Source: Amycolatopsis mediterranei
Lineage (GTDB): Bacteria > Actinomycetota > Actinomycetes > Mycobacteriales > Pseudonocardiaceae
Reading direction: 5' to 3'
Assembly: GCF_026017845.1 (NCBI RefSeq)
Contig: NZ_CP100416.1
Location: 4,829,608 to 4,893,607, forward strand
Length of the DNA: 64,000 bases
In this document: positions 38,624-47,511 of the stretch, piece after piece
How positions within the stretch are numbered: the first letter of the stretch is position 1
How the letters are laid out: every line of letters begins with the position of its first letter
The notes under the pieces: model-generated
What the model was told of the DNA's origin: nothing
Databases searched by the model: none
The model's input: only the letters and a program-made list of their open reading frames with translations
Translations under genes and position numbers: made by a program

Positions 38624-39832
38624 TCAGCGGGTGGCGGCGGCCCAGCGGACCGCCGGGCCCATCGCCCAGCCCGCGGCCACGAACACCGCCCCCAGGACGA
38701 GCCACCCCGCGAGGCCCCCGCCGACCACCACCGTGCTCAGCACCACCGGGCCCACCGCGCGGGCCACCGACGTCCCGCTGCCGAAGAAGCCCTGGTATTC
38801 GCCCTGCTTGTCGGCCGGGGCCAGGGCGAAGCCGATCTCCCACGAGCCCGCCGACTGGAGCATCTCGCCGAGCACCTGCACCAGCGCCCCGGCGACGAGC
38901 ACCGCGAACGCCACCGCCGGTGACGTCCCCAGCGCCGACAGTGCGAACCCCACGCAGGAGGCCATCAGCACCACGCCCGACCGGCGCACCATCCGCGCCG
39001 CGGAACCGAGGGTCGTCAGGCGACCCGCGACGCGGACCTGCAAGACCACCACCACGACCGTGTTCAGCACGAACAACGCCGACACCGTCCAGCCCGGCGC
39101 CGCGGTGTGTTCGACGATCCACAGCGGGATCGCGACGCTCGGCAGCGGCATGCGCAGCAGCAGGATCGCGTTGAGCAGCGTCACCAGCGCGTACGGCCGG
39201 TCGCGCAGCACGGCGGACTTCGGTGCCCCCGTGTGCGGCGACGCCGTCCGCGGGACCGCCGGGAGTGCGTGCAGCAGCGCCGCCGTCACGACGAAGGCCG
39301 CCGCGTCGAGGACGAAGACCGTCAGGTACGCCGAAGCCGTGTCGGCCGAGAGGGCGAGACCGCCCAGTCCGGCGCCGACGGCGAGCCCGGCGTTGCCCGC
39401 CGACTGCAGGTGGGCCCGGATGCGCGTCCGCCGCTCCGGGTCGGCGAGCGCGGCCAGCAGCGCCTGGCGGACCGCGGCCAGCCCGGTCTGGCAGCTGCCG
39501 TAGAGGCACGCGGCCAGCACGAACGTCACCGGCGAGCGCACGACGAGGAACGCCAGGATCGACGTGCCCGTCGCCAGCGCCAGCAGCACCGCCGAACCGC
39601 GGGCGCCGTGGCGGTCGGCGAGGTGCCCGAGCGGCACCCCCGCGACCGAACCCACCGCCCAGCCGAGCGTGAGCCCGAGCCCCACCTGCGCCGGCGTCAG
39701 CCCGGCGATCCGCGTGAAGAACAGCACCGAGCAGGTCAGGAACGCGCCGTCGCCGAGCGAGCCGGCCAGCTGGGCGGCGGCGAGCAGCCGGCCGGGCCGT
39801 CGGGTCTTCGGACGTTCGAGAAGCACGGTCAT
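38624..39832 (-). CDS. MFS transporter divergent from a MocR regulator
   Basis: The 402-residue form from ATG 39832 has about 12 hydrophobic helices and GHLADRHGARGSA in the first loop. The substrate is unknown. The preferred start lies seven bases after the minus-strand -10 TAACGT (39845-39840). The 31 upstream codons contain the intergenic dyads and are not likely coding. The divergent MocR regulator, 81 bp away, probably controls it. Confidence 0.85.
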   Translation of the reverse strand: MTVLLERPKTRRPGRLLAAAQLAGSLGDGAFLTCSVLFFTRIAGLTPAQVGLGLTLGWAVGSVAGVPLGHLADRHGARGSAVLLALATGTSILAFLVVRSPVTFVLAACLYGSCQTGLAAVRQALLAALADPERRTRIRAHLQSAGNAGLAVGAGLGGLALSADTASAYLTVFVLDAAAFVVTAALLHALPAVPRTASPHTGAPKSAVLRDRPYALVTLLNAILLLRMPLPSVAIPLWIVEHTAAPGWTVSALFVLNTVVVVVLQVRVAGRLTTLGSAARMVRRSGVVLMASCVGFALSALGTSPAVAFAVLVAGALVQVLGEMLQSAGSWEIGFALAPADKQGEYQGFFGSGTSVARAVGPVVLSTVVVGGGLAGWLVLGAVFVAAGWAMGPAVRWAAATR

Positions 39833-39839
39833 GGGAGGA

Positions 39840-39845
39840 ACGTTA
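39840..39845 (-). promoter_or_regulatory. -10 box TAACGT, leaderless MFS promoter
   Basis: TAACGT on the minus strand ends seven bases before the ATG at 39832. The bases between are pyrimidine-rich, so there is no ribosome binding site. Confidence 0.45.
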
Positions 39846-39854
39846 GAGCCCTGT

Positions 39855-39899
39855 TTGGCCCGATCCCAGATCCAATTCCGGTCCATCGAATTGGGCCAA
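39855..39899. promoter_or_regulatory. nested dyads, MocR operator candidate
   Basis: TTGGCCC (39855-39861) pairs with GGGCCAA (39893-39899), and CCAATTC (39872-39878) pairs with GAATTGG (39888-39894). The nest fills the 81 bp between the divergent MFS and MocR genes and ends at the MocR -10. Confidence 0.55.
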
Positions 39900-39901
39900 T
39901 A

Positions 39902-39907
39902 TAGGCT
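39902..39907 (+). promoter_or_regulatory. -10 box TAGGCT, leaderless MocR promoter
   Basis: TAGGCT ends six bases before the ATG at 39914. Confidence 0.5.
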
Positions 39908-39913
39908 CGCCGG

Positions 39914-41320
39914 ATGGACTTCCACGTCAGCCTGGCCGGTCGCGGCGACCGGAGCGTCCGCATCTACCGCCAGCTGCGTGACGCCGTCCTGGACGGCAGG
40001 CTCCGCGCGGGGGAGCGGCTGCCGCCGACTCGCGAGCTCGCGCGGCGCCTGGCCGTCTCGCGCAACACCGTCGCGGTCGCCTACGACCGCCTCACCGCCG
40101 ACGGCTTCCTCACCGGCCGCGTCGGCGCCGGGACCTACGTCAGCGCGGAACTCCCGGCGCCGAAGCCGCGCAAGGCTCCGTCGGTGCGCGGGCCGCAGCC
40201 GACGGCGGTGTGGCGGTCACTGCCGCCCCCGGCCGCCGAGGCGCCCGCGCCGGAGTTCGACTTCCGCGTGGGCATCCCCGACACCGCGCTGTTCCCCCTG
40301 GACACCTGGCGGCGCCTGCTCGCGCGGGAACTGCGTGACACCGCCGAGTTCGCACACTACGCCGGGCCCGGCGGCCACCCCGGGCTGCGCGCGGCGATCG
40401 CCCGGCACGTGGGCGTCTCGCGCTCGGTGCGCGCCGACGCCGACGACGTGCTCGTCACCCAAGGCGCGCAGCAGGCCCTGGATCTGCTCTGCCGCGTCCT
40501 GCTCGAACCCGGCGACCGCGTCGCCATCGAGGAGCCGGGCTACCGGATGGCGAAGCTGCTGTTCACCTCGCACGGCGCCGAAGTCGTCGGAGTGCCGGTG
40601 GACGGCGAAGGGCTCGACGTCGCCGCGCTGCCGCCGCGCACGAAACTGGTGTACGTCACGCCGTCGCACCAGTTCCCGCTCGGCACGCCGATGTCCCTCG
40701 CCCGCCGCACGGCGCTGCTGGCGTGGGCGGCCCGCGCCGGCGCGGTCGTCGTCGAGGACGACTACGACAGTGAATTCCGGTTCTCCGACCGGCCGCTGGA
40801 GCCGTTGCAGAGCCTGGACCGCGACGGCCGGGTGGCCTACGTCGGCTCGTTCTCCAAGACGCTGCTTCCCATGCTGCGCCTGGGTTTCCTGATCGCCCCG
40901 GCATCCCTGCGCGACGCGCTGCAGCACGCGCGTCAGCTGTCCGGCCGGCACGGCGACCTGCCCGCACAGGCCGCGCTGGCCGGTTTCATCGACGAAGGGC
41001 TCTTCGCCCGCCACCTCCGCCGCGCGACGAAGGTCTACGCGGATCGCCACGAGCGCATCACCGCGACCCTGGAACGGGTGTTCGCGGGTAGGTTGCGCCC
41101 GGTGCCGTCGGCGGCGGGCCTGCACCTGTGCGCCCTGGCCGAGGACGAGACGGACCTGGAGCCGATCGCGGCCCGCGCGGCGGCGGCCGGCGCGGCGATC
41201 CAGACGCTTTCCGATCTGTGCGGCGGTTTCCCGCAGCAAGGCGTGGTCCTCGGCTACGGCTCGATCCCCTCGGCGAGCATCGACGCCGGGCTCGCGGTGC
41301 TGGACGAGGCCTGGGGCTGA
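39914..41320 (+). CDS. MocR/PdxR regulator (GntR plus aminotransferase fold)
   Basis: The 468-residue product has an N-terminal GntR winged helix (RLPPTRELARRLAVSRNTV) and an aminotransferase-I fold from about residue 115 with GAQQALDL, VEDDYDSEFR and the PLP-lysine motif SFSKTLLP. MocR proteins sense PLP or an amino compound. Here the likely target is the divergent MFS gene, so it probably controls export rather than pyridoxal synthesis (no pdxST nearby). Confidence 0.92.
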   Translation: MDFHVSLAGRGDRSVRIYRQLRDAVLDGRLRAGERLPPTRELARRLAVSRNTVAVAYDRLTADGFLTGRVGAGTYVSAELPAPKPRKAPSVRGPQPTAVWRSLPPPAAEAPAPEFDFRVGIPDTALFPLDTWRRLLARELRDTAEFAHYAGPGGHPGLRAAIARHVGVSRSVRADADDVLVTQGAQQALDLLCRVLLEPGDRVAIEEPGYRMAKLLFTSHGAEVVGVPVDGEGLDVAALPPRTKLVYVTPSHQFPLGTPMSLARRTALLAWAARAGAVVVEDDYDSEFRFSDRPLEPLQSLDRDGRVAYVGSFSKTLLPMLRLGFLIAPASLRDALQHARQLSGRHGDLPAQAALAGFIDEGLFARHLRRATKVYADRHERITATLERVFAGRLRPVPSAAGLHLCALAEDETDLEPIAARAAAAGAAIQTLSDLCGGFPQQGVVLGYGSIPSASIDAGLAVLDEAWG

Positions 41321-41423
41321 CGAGCTGATCCGCTGGTTGTGGCAGGGAACTTCAAGGCTCCCCTTTGCCGACTTTGTGCGCGCCAAGGCGTGTGCCCCGC
41401 CGCCGCGTCGGGCCGGGACCAAG
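41321..41423. other. intergenic with imperfect palindrome
   Basis: Convergent gene ends leave 103 bp. A less GC-rich patch near 41342-41380 (GGGAACTTCAAGGCTCCC, then TTTGCCGACTTTG) has partial dyad symmetry. It may be a terminator or a short dispersed repeat. Only one copy is in this window. Confidence 0.3.
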
Positions 41424-42824
41424 CTAGGCGGGCGCGGCCGCGGTGGCCTGGGGCTCGGCGTGGTGGTCGGTGCGCCGCCGCGTGGCGATCAGCAGGCCGC
41501 CCGCGCACGTCAGCGCCGCCGTGGCCAGGATCATCAGCCAGCCCCGCCGGAAGTCCGCCAGGTCCGGCGTTCCGGCGAAGACGGCCACCAGCACCGCCGT
41601 GCCCAGGACCGTGCCGATCTGCCGGGCCGTGTTCACCATCGAGGAGCCCGCGCCCCAGCGGGACGGCGGCAGGACCGTGCCCACCACGCCCGAAAGGCTC
41701 GGCAGGATCAGCCCGACACCGAGGCCCGTCAGCAGCTGGCCGGGCAGCATCGACGTCGCGTAGGAGGGCACCGATCCCATGCGCAGCAACCAGATCAGCG
41801 ATCCCGTCGCGAACGCCACGCCGCCGAGGGCGACGACCGGGCCCGGCCCGAAGCGGTGCACGAACCGGCCGCCGAGGATCGACACCGGGACCACCACCAG
41901 CGGGCCCGGCGCCAGGGACAGCCCGGCCACCAGGATCGAGTCGTGCCAGATCGACGTCAGGAACAGAACGTTGCCGAACAGCATCGCCGCGAACCCGGCG
42001 GCGAACACCCCGGTGGTCAGGCAGGCCAGCCACAACGTCGGGACGCGCAGGGCCGGCAGGTCCAGTACCGGCACCGGGTGCCGCGCCGAGCGCAGCGGGA
42101 CCCAGGCCAGCGCGACGGCGGCCACCGCGAACGCCAGCAGCACCGGCCGGGCGGTCCACCCGCGGTCGGGCGCCTCGACCAGCGCGTACGCCATGGCACC
42201 GACGCCCACCAGCAGCCCGGTGGCGCCGAGGAGGTCCGGGACGCCGGTCGAGGTGTCCCGCGACTCGCGCAGCACCCGCGGCCCGGCCAGCAGCGTCGCC
42301 GCGCAGATCGGCAGGTTCACCAGGAACACCCAGCGCCAGGACGCCTCGACGAGCAGGCCGCCGACCGGCGGGCCGAGGGCCGCGGCCGCCGCGCCCACCG
42401 ACGCCCAGACGCCGACCGCCATCGGACGCCGGTGCGGCGGGAACGCCGTCAGCAGCAGCGCCAGCGACGTCGGCATGACGAGCGCGGCGCCGATCGCCTG
42501 CACCGCGCGGAAGGCGATCAACACGGGGATCGACGGCGCGGCCGCGCAGGCCGCCGACGCGAGGGTGAACACCGCCACACCGGCGAGGAACAGCCGGCGG
42601 CGGCCGTAGCGGTCGGCCAGCCGCCCGGCCGGGGCGAGGCAGGCGGCGAACAGCACCGTGTAGCCGTTGAGCACCCACGACAGCGTCGCCAGGTCGTCAC
42701 CGGGGAACGCGGCCCGGATGCCGGGGAAGGCGATCGTGACGATGAACGTGTCCAGGCTGGCGAGGAAGGCGGCGGTCGAGACGACCAGCAGCACGAGGCC
42801 GGGCTTCGGCGCGCTGTCGGGCAT
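41424..42824 (-). CDS. DHA2-family MFS drug exporter
   Basis: The 466-residue product resembles 14-helix EmrB/QacA exporters: LASLDTFIVTIAFPGI in helix 1, GRLADRYGRRR in loop 2-3 and GPPVGGLLVEASWRWVF in helix 5. It should be a proton-driven efflux pump of unknown substrate. AGGAGG lies three bases before the ATG. Its promoter overlaps a perfect 7-9-7 dyad. No regulator gene is adjacent. Confidence 0.9.
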   Translation of the reverse strand: MPDSAPKPGLVLLVVSTAAFLASLDTFIVTIAFPGIRAAFPGDDLATLSWVLNGYTVLFAACLAPAGRLADRYGRRRLFLAGVAVFTLASAACAAAPSIPVLIAFRAVQAIGAALVMPTSLALLLTAFPPHRRPMAVGVWASVGAAAAALGPPVGGLLVEASWRWVFLVNLPICAATLLAGPRVLRESRDTSTGVPDLLGATGLLVGVGAMAYALVEAPDRGWTARPVLLAFAVAAVALAWVPLRSARHPVPVLDLPALRVPTLWLACLTTGVFAAGFAAMLFGNVLFLTSIWHDSILVAGLSLAPGPLVVVPVSILGGRFVHRFGPGPVVALGGVAFATGSLIWLLRMGSVPSYATSMLPGQLLTGLGVGLILPSLSGVVGTVLPPSRWGAGSSMVNTARQIGTVLGTAVLVAVFAGTPDLADFRRGWLMILATAALTCAGGLLIATRRRTDHHAEPQATAAAPA

Positions 42825-42831
42825 GATCCTC

Positions 42832-42877
42832 CTAGGTTCGAAAAAGCAACCTAGCTGGAAGATGTGGGTCTTAACAA
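42832..42877 (-). promoter_or_regulatory. exporter promoter with 7-9-7 dyad operator
   Basis: On the minus strand TTGTTA (42877-42872) and TAGGTT (42853-42848) are spaced 18 bases. The -10 lies in the dyad CTAGGTT-N9-AACCTAG (42832-42854), whose other arm runs into the ribosome binding site. A repressor there would block initiation. Confidence 0.55.
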
Positions 42878-42905
42878 GAGACTGACCTGTTCGAAGCGAC
42901 TCAGG

Positions 42906-43379
42906 TCACGCGGCGGCGCGCTCCTCGGCCCGGGCCTGCAGCGCCGCGAGGGTGTGCTCGATCGACCGGACGTTGTAGCCCGGCCGGTCGGCGCGGCCGG
43001 TGACGCGCGGCCCCATGAACTTCCGCACCACCCAGCTGCCGATCCGGTACCAGTTCTCGGTGACCACGCAGCCGCCCGCGGCCGGCGCCAGCACGTACTC
43101 CCACCGCGAGACCCGCGAGCCGAACGGCGTGCGCACGTCGAAGGCGAACCGGCGGTCCGGCTCGAACACGACCACCCGCACCCGCGTCCACCACTGCAGC
43201 TCGCCGTTGCGGTTGCGGCCGCGGAACCGCGCGCCGAGTGCCGGGCCGGTGCCGTCCAGCCAGCGGCCGCCGACGTTCTCCGGGCTCAGCTCGCCCATCC
43301 GTGGCAGGTCGGTGACCCACGACCACACCGTGCCCGGGTCGGCGGAGACGGTCACACTGCGCGAAATCGTCGGTTCCAC
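42906..43379 (-). CDS. SRPBCC (polyketide cyclase-like) protein
   Basis: The 157-residue product fits the START/SRPBCC fold: VTVSADPGTVWSWVTDLPRMGELSPE at the start, FRGRNRNGELQWWTR in the middle and a C-terminal helix (VRSIEHTLAALQARAEE). Members bind hydrophobic ligands. The exact ligand is unknown and it is not part of a polyketide cluster. The GTG at 43379 precedes the domain directly. Confidence 0.85.
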   Translation of the reverse strand: MEPTISRSVTVSADPGTVWSWVTDLPRMGELSPENVGGRWLDGTGPALGARFRGRNRNGELQWWTRVRVVVFEPDRRFAFDVRTPFGSRVSRWEYVLAPAAGGCVVTENWYRIGSWVVRKFMGPRVTGRADRPGYNVRSIEHTLAALQARAEERAAA

Positions 43380-43477
43380 ACCCCGACGGTGACAGCCGTC
43401 GCCGCCGCCGGGCAAGGCGCCGGAGCGGAGTCCGCAGCCGAGAAGTACCCGGGCCGGGAAACCCGGCCGCCGGATCG

Positions 43478-43503
43478 GGTTGTGAACCGCTCGTTGTGGG
43501 TAC
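43478..43503 (+). promoter_or_regulatory. sigma-B-like promoter GGTT-N16-GGGTAC
   Basis: GGTT (43478-43481), 16 bases, GGGTAC (43498-43503), then 36 bases to the GTG of the bifunctional nuclease gene. It matches GNNT-N14-16-GGGTAC/T exactly. Confidence 0.55.
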
Positions 43504-43539
43504 TTCGCGCGCGGAGGGCTCCACGACACGGAGAGTGCG

Positions 43540-44055
43540 GTGATCAGCGTGATTCCGATCGAAGTGGTGGGAATGGCCGTTCCCGTGCCCGGTGAAGCGC
43601 CCCTCATGCTGCTTCGCGAGCCGGAGGGCGCGCGCCGCTGGCTGGCGATCATGATCGGGTACGGCGAGGCCGAGGCCCTCGTGCGGGCGCGGGAACAGAT
43701 CGCGCAGCCGCGCCCGGGCACGATCGAGCTGCTCGGCGACGTGCTCGCCGCGTTCGGCCAGGGCCTCGCCGCGGTCGAGCTGACCGAGGTGCGGGACGGC
43801 ATCTTCTACGCCGACCTCGTGCTCGCCTCGGGCACCCGCGTCTCGGCTCGCCCGAGCGACGCGGTCGCCCTCGGCCTGCGCCAGGGCGCGCCCATCCGCG
43901 TCGCCGAAGAGGTGCTGGACGTCGCGTCCGTGCAGCTCGAGGTCGAGCAGGAGACCGAAGGGCCGGCCGCCGACGTGCTGGACGCCGAGGCCGAGGTGGC
44001 CCGGTTCCGCGCCGAACTCGACGGTCTGCGGCCGGAGGACTTCGACGACCTGTAG
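43540..44055 (+). CDS. bifunctional nuclease family protein (DUF151)
   Basis: The 171-residue product has the DUF151 core: IGYGEAEALVRAREQI, then TVEL-like strands (AVELTEVRDGIFYADLVL) and the conserved RPSDAVALGLR motif. It belongs to the family named for plant bifunctional nucleases, with possible DNase/RNase activity under stress. The GTG follows a GGAGAG ribosome binding site. The sigma-B-like promoter upstream supports stress induction. The acidic C-terminus ends at 44055. Confidence 0.85.
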   Translation: MISVIPIEVVGMAVPVPGEAPLMLLREPEGARRWLAIMIGYGEAEALVRAREQIAQPRPGTIELLGDVLAAFGQGLAAVELTEVRDGIFYADLVLASGTRVSARPSDAVALGLRQGAPIRVAEEVLDVASVQLEVEQETEGPAADVLDAEAEVARFRAELDGLRPEDFDDL

Positions 44056-44132
44056 AAAGATTTCTCCCGTTGCCGATGAATCCGGGCGGCGGCACCGGTA
44101 CACCCACCGGAAGCCGTCCGGACGGGAGAACG

Positions 44133-45101
44133 ATGCAGGACTTCGCGACGCGCACCGAACCGCACCGGCGTGAGCTGCTGGCGCACTGCTACCGCATGCT
44201 CGGCTCGGTCCACGAGGCCGAGGACCTGGTCCAGGAGACGCTCGTCCGCGCGTGGAAGGCGTGGGCGGGCTACGACCCCGCCCGCGCCTCGGTGCGCACC
44301 TGGCTCTACCGGATCGCCACCAACGCCTGCCTCACCGCACTCGAAGGACGGGCCCGGCGGCCGCTGCCGTCCGGGCTCGGCGGCCCGGCAGGCGACCCGG
44401 GCGCACCGCTGACGCCGTCGTTCGAAATCCCCTGGCTGCAGCCGTTCCCGGACGCCCGCCTCGACGACCCCGGCCTGCGCCTGGCCCGCCGCGGCACACT
44501 CCGGCTGGCGCTGCTGGCGGCGATGCAGACCCTCCCGCCGAAGCAGCGCGCGGTGCTGATCCTGCGGGACGTCCTGGAGTTCAGCGCGGCGGAAGTGGCC
44601 GGCTTCCTCGACACGACCCCGGCGGCGGTCAACAGCGCCCTGCAGCGCGCCCGCGCCGGACTAGGCGGCCTGTCGGCGGACGAGGTGCCCGAACCGGACG
44701 ACACCGCGGTCGAAGCGGTCGTGGACCGCTACCTGCGTGCGTTCGAACGCGCCGACGTCGCCGGGCTCGTCGAACTGCTCACCGACGACGTCGTGATGGA
44801 GATGCCGCCGGTGCCGCTGTGGTTCCGGGGCCGCGGTGACTACGGCCGGTTCCTGGAGCGGCTGTTCGGGATGCGCGGCCCGGAGTGGCGCATGACCCGC
44901 ACGGCCGCCAACGGACGGCCCGCGCTCGCGGCCTACTGCCGCGACGACGCCGGGGGGTTCCGGCTGCACACCCTGCAGGTGCTCGCCGTGCGGGAGGGGC
45001 AGGTCGCGCACAACGTCGTGTTCGCCGACGCGGACGTCCTGGCGCTGTTCGACCTCCCGGCCGCTCAGCCGGCGGCGCGCGCTTCCGAGGGACGGCCGTA
45101 G
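44133..45101 (+). CDS. ECF sigma factor with SnoaL-like C-domain
   Basis: The 322-residue product has sigma-70 region 2 (YRMLGSVHEAEDLVQETLVRAWK), region 4 (LPPKQRAVLILRDVLEFSAAEVA, TTPAAVNSALQRAR) and a SnoaL/NTF2-like domain after residue 200. This is the SigG/SigJ-like ECF class in which the SnoaL tail tunes activity in place of an anti-sigma factor. GGGAG lies 7-8 bases before ATG 44133. Its 3' end overlaps the convergent DUF2087 gene by 37 bp. Confidence 0.92.
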   Translation: MQDFATRTEPHRRELLAHCYRMLGSVHEAEDLVQETLVRAWKAWAGYDPARASVRTWLYRIATNACLTALEGRARRPLPSGLGGPAGDPGAPLTPSFEIPWLQPFPDARLDDPGLRLARRGTLRLALLAAMQTLPPKQRAVLILRDVLEFSAAEVAGFLDTTPAAVNSALQRARAGLGGLSADEVPEPDDTAVEAVVDRYLRAFERADVAGLVELLTDDVVMEMPPVPLWFRGRGDYGRFLERLFGMRGPEWRMTRTAANGRPALAAYCRDDAGGFRLHTLQVLAVREGQVAHNVVFADADVLALFDLPAAQPAARASEGRP

Positions 45102-45544
45102 GCGCCGCCGTCGCTGCTGCGCTGCAGGAGGCCGTCGTCGACGAGGTAGCGGCGGAGCGTCGCGTGGTCGTCGTGGACCATCGAGAGCTTCTCGCGGACG
45201 TCCTGCTCGCTGTAGAGCCGGCCGGGTTCGAAGCGCTCGGCGAGGTAGGCCAGCAGCAGCTGCCGCCGCTTGCCCGAATGCGGGATCGAGACGAGCCGTC
45301 CGTGGCGGAAGAGCGCGTCGAGCGGATCGACCGGGGCCTTGGCGAGTGCGTCGCGGAACACCGACGGCACGGCCCGGTAGCGGCCCTCGGCCTCGGTGAC
45401 GAGTCCCGCGTCGACGAGCCGCTTGGCGAGCTTGGCCGAAGCGTGGGACGCCTCGAGGCCGTCGGGAGCGGTGCAGATGCGGGCGAACAGCTGGAGCCGG
45501 TCGGGGTCCGCGAGGGCGGAGACCAGCGCTTCCGGTGCGGCCAT
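45065..45544 (-). CDS. DUF2087 protein with winged-helix head
   Basis: The 159-residue product has an ArsR-like N-terminal helix region (ALVSALADPDRLQLFARICTAPDG) and the DUF2087 tail (SGKRRQLLLAYLAERFEPGRLYSEQDVREKLSMVHDDHATLRRYLVDDGLL). DUF2087 usually forms a small wHTH. It may be a transcription factor. The ATG at 45544 follows TACGGT by eight bases, another possible leaderless start. It overlaps the end of the ECF sigma gene. Confidence 0.85.
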   Translation of the reverse strand: MAAPEALVSALADPDRLQLFARICTAPDGLEASHASAKLAKRLVDAGLVTEAEGRYRAVPSVFRDALAKAPVDPLDALFRHGRLVSIPHSGKRRQLLLAYLAERFEPGRLYSEQDVREKLSMVHDDHATLRRYLVDDGLLQRSSDGGAYGRPSEARAAG

Positions 45545-45552
45545 GGTCTGCG

Positions 45553-45558
45553 ACCGTA
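45553..45558 (-). promoter_or_regulatory. possible -10 box TACGGT
   Basis: TACGGT on the minus strand ends eight bases before ATG 45544. Divergent with the acyl-AMP ligase promoter 44 bp away. Confidence 0.35.
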
Positions 45559-45601
45559 CCCGCGCCCCGCCCCGGGGGTGAACCGGGTTTCGGCGGGCCG
45601 G

Positions 45602-45607
45602 TAGGTT
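45602..45607 (+). promoter_or_regulatory. -10 box TAGGTT, leaderless FAAL operon promoter
   Basis: TAGGTT ends seven bases before the GTG at 45615 and decides that start against TTG 45606. Confidence 0.5.
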
Positions 45608-45614
45608 GCCCAGC

Positions 45615-47255
45615 GTGCCTCGTCCGACCGCGCCGGCGACCGTGCCCGAGGCCGTGCTGCGCACCTCGATCGTGGAGTGCCTGTTCGCCCGCGCCGGTGA
45701 TGAACGCCCTTTGTTCACCCACCAGGACTACGTTCGCGGCGTGGAGCACACGCTGACGTGGGCGGAGTTCGCCGCCCGGGTCCGGGTGGTGGCGGGCGAG
45801 CTGCGCCGGGTGGCCGAGCCGGGGGAGCGCGTCGCCGTCCTCGCGGGCCAGGAACTCGCCTACCCGCTGGCGTTCTTCGGCGCGCTGGCCGCCGGCCTGG
45901 TCGCCGTCCCGCTGATGGCGCCGTCCAGCCCCGCGCAGGCCGGGCGGCTCGCCGGAGTCCTCGCCGACAGCGGTGCGCGGGTGTGGCTGACGTCGTCGGC
46001 CGCGGCGCCGGGACTGCCCGCGCACGAAAGCGTCGTGGTGGTCGACGAGCTCAGCGGGCCCGGCGCCGATCCGGTGCCGGTGACGCCGGACAGCCCCGCC
46101 TACCTGCAGTACACGTCCGGCTCGACGCGCGAGCCGGCCGGTGCGGTGATCCCGCACCGCGCGATCGTCGCCGCCTGCTGGCAGGGCAGCCTCGCGTACG
46201 CCGTCGACGAGGGCAGCACCTGCGCGGGCTGGATCCCGTTCTTCCACGACATGGGCCTGATCCAGCTGCTGTGCCTGCCCGTCTTCGCCGGCGGCCGGTC
46301 GGTGTTCATGGCGCCGGCCGAGTTCGTGCACCGGCCGGCGCGCTGGCTGCGGCAGCTCGCCGGGTACCCGGCGGTGTTCACCGCCGCGCCGAACTTCGCC
46401 TACGACCTCGCCGCCGACGCCGACACCGGCGAGGACCTCGACCTGTCGGACGTCCGGGTCGCGTTGAACGGCAGCGAACCCGTCCGGCCGCGCACGATCG
46501 AGCGCTTCCACGAGGTGTTCGGGCCACGCGGGTTCCGGCGGGAGGCGCACCGGCCGTCGTACGGGCTCGCCGAAGCCACCGTGTACGTCGCGAGCGCGGG
46601 CGAAGAAGGGCCGCGTGGCGCGGTGTTCGACCGCGAAGCCCTCGCGCAGGGCCGGGCCGTCGAAACCGACGGCGGGCAGGAGCTCGTGTCCGTCGGCCGT
46701 CCGGTCGGGCAGCTCGTCCGGATCGTCCAGGACGGCCGGGAGCAGCCCGAAGGCCTGGTCGGCGAGATCTGGGTGCACGGCCCGAACGTCGCGGACGGCT
46801 ACTGGGGCCGCGGCGACGCCACGGCGTTCGGGGCCGAGCTCGACGGCCTCGCCGGCTGGCTGCGCACCGGCGACCTCGGTGTCCTGCACCGCGGCGACCT
46901 GTACGTCACCGGACGGCTCAAGGACCTCATCGTCATCGACGGCCGCAATTTCCACCCGCAGGACATCGAAGCGGCGGCCGGGGAGGCCCACCCGGCGGTC
47001 CGCCGCGACCGCGTCGCCGCGTTCGGCGTGTCCGACGAGGAAGGCGAGGGTGCGGTGGTGGTGGCGGAGCGGGCGCGCGGCGCCGAAGCCGACGATCGGG
47101 AGGTCACCCGGGCGGTGCTGCGCGCGGTGTCACGCGAACACGGTCTCACGCTGCGCGCGGTACGTCTGGTCCCTTCCGGTGGACTTCCGCGCACATCGAG
47201 CGGCAAGGTCGCCCGGTCGGCCGCGAAAGCACGTTATGGTGGCGACCGTGGGTGA
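45615..47255 (+). CDS. fatty acyl-AMP ligase (FAAL)
   Basis: The 546-residue product belongs to the adenylate-forming enzymes: YTSGSTREPAG (ATP loop), SYGLAEAT, LRTGDLG and GRLKDLIVIDGRNFHPQDIE. NGSEPVR and GRNFHPQDIE are the FAAL forms of the motifs, so it should make acyl-AMP and pass the chain to an acyl carrier protein, not CoA. The carrier protein gene overlaps its 3' end. No polyketide synthase is nearby. Instead the operon continues with WXG100-type genes, a very unusual partner set. Confidence 0.92.
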   Translation: MPRPTAPATVPEAVLRTSIVECLFARAGDERPLFTHQDYVRGVEHTLTWAEFAARVRVVAGELRRVAEPGERVAVLAGQELAYPLAFFGALAAGLVAVPLMAPSSPAQAGRLAGVLADSGARVWLTSSAAAPGLPAHESVVVVDELSGPGADPVPVTPDSPAYLQYTSGSTREPAGAVIPHRAIVAACWQGSLAYAVDEGSTCAGWIPFFHDMGLIQLLCLPVFAGGRSVFMAPAEFVHRPARWLRQLAGYPAVFTAAPNFAYDLAADADTGEDLDLSDVRVALNGSEPVRPRTIERFHEVFGPRGFRREAHRPSYGLAEATVYVASAGEEGPRGAVFDREALAQGRAVETDGGQELVSVGRPVGQLVRIVQDGREQPEGLVGEIWVHGPNVADGYWGRGDATAFGAELDGLAGWLRTGDLGVLHRGDLYVTGRLKDLIVIDGRNFHPQDIEAAAGEAHPAVRRDRVAAFGVSDEEGEGAVVVAERARGAEADDREVTRAVLRAVSREHGLTLRAVRLVPSGGLPRTSSGKVARSAAKARYGGDRG

Positions 47256-47511
47256 TCACCGCGCCGAGGTCACGAAGGTCGTCTGCGACACCTTCCGGCT
47301 CGACCCGGCTCTCGTCGAGCCCGACGCGCCCCTGGAGGAGCTGGGCATCGACTCGAAGGGGCGGATCAAGCTGCTGGCGGCGCTGGAGATCTATTACGGG
47401 GTGACGATCGACCTGGACCGGCTGGACCGGTTCACCGACGTGGGATCCGTGGCCGGGGTGCTCGCGGAAGCACTGGGAACTCGAGGATCTTCAGGAGAGG
47501 CGCTGAAATGA
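47236..47511 (+). CDS. acyl carrier protein
   Basis: The 91-residue product is a four-helix carrier protein with the phosphopantetheine site Ser40 in GIDSKGR, preceded by APLEELG and followed by LLAALEIYYGV. The Lys after Ser replaces the usual Leu, as in some FAAL-partner carriers. ATG 47236 overlaps the FAAL stop, and its own stop overlaps the WXG100-type start in ATGA. It should receive the acyl group from the FAAL. Confidence 0.88.
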   Translation: MVATVGDHRAEVTKVVCDTFRLDPALVEPDAPLEELGIDSKGRIKLLAALEIYYGVTIDLDRLDRFTDVGSVAGVLAEALGTRGSSGEALK

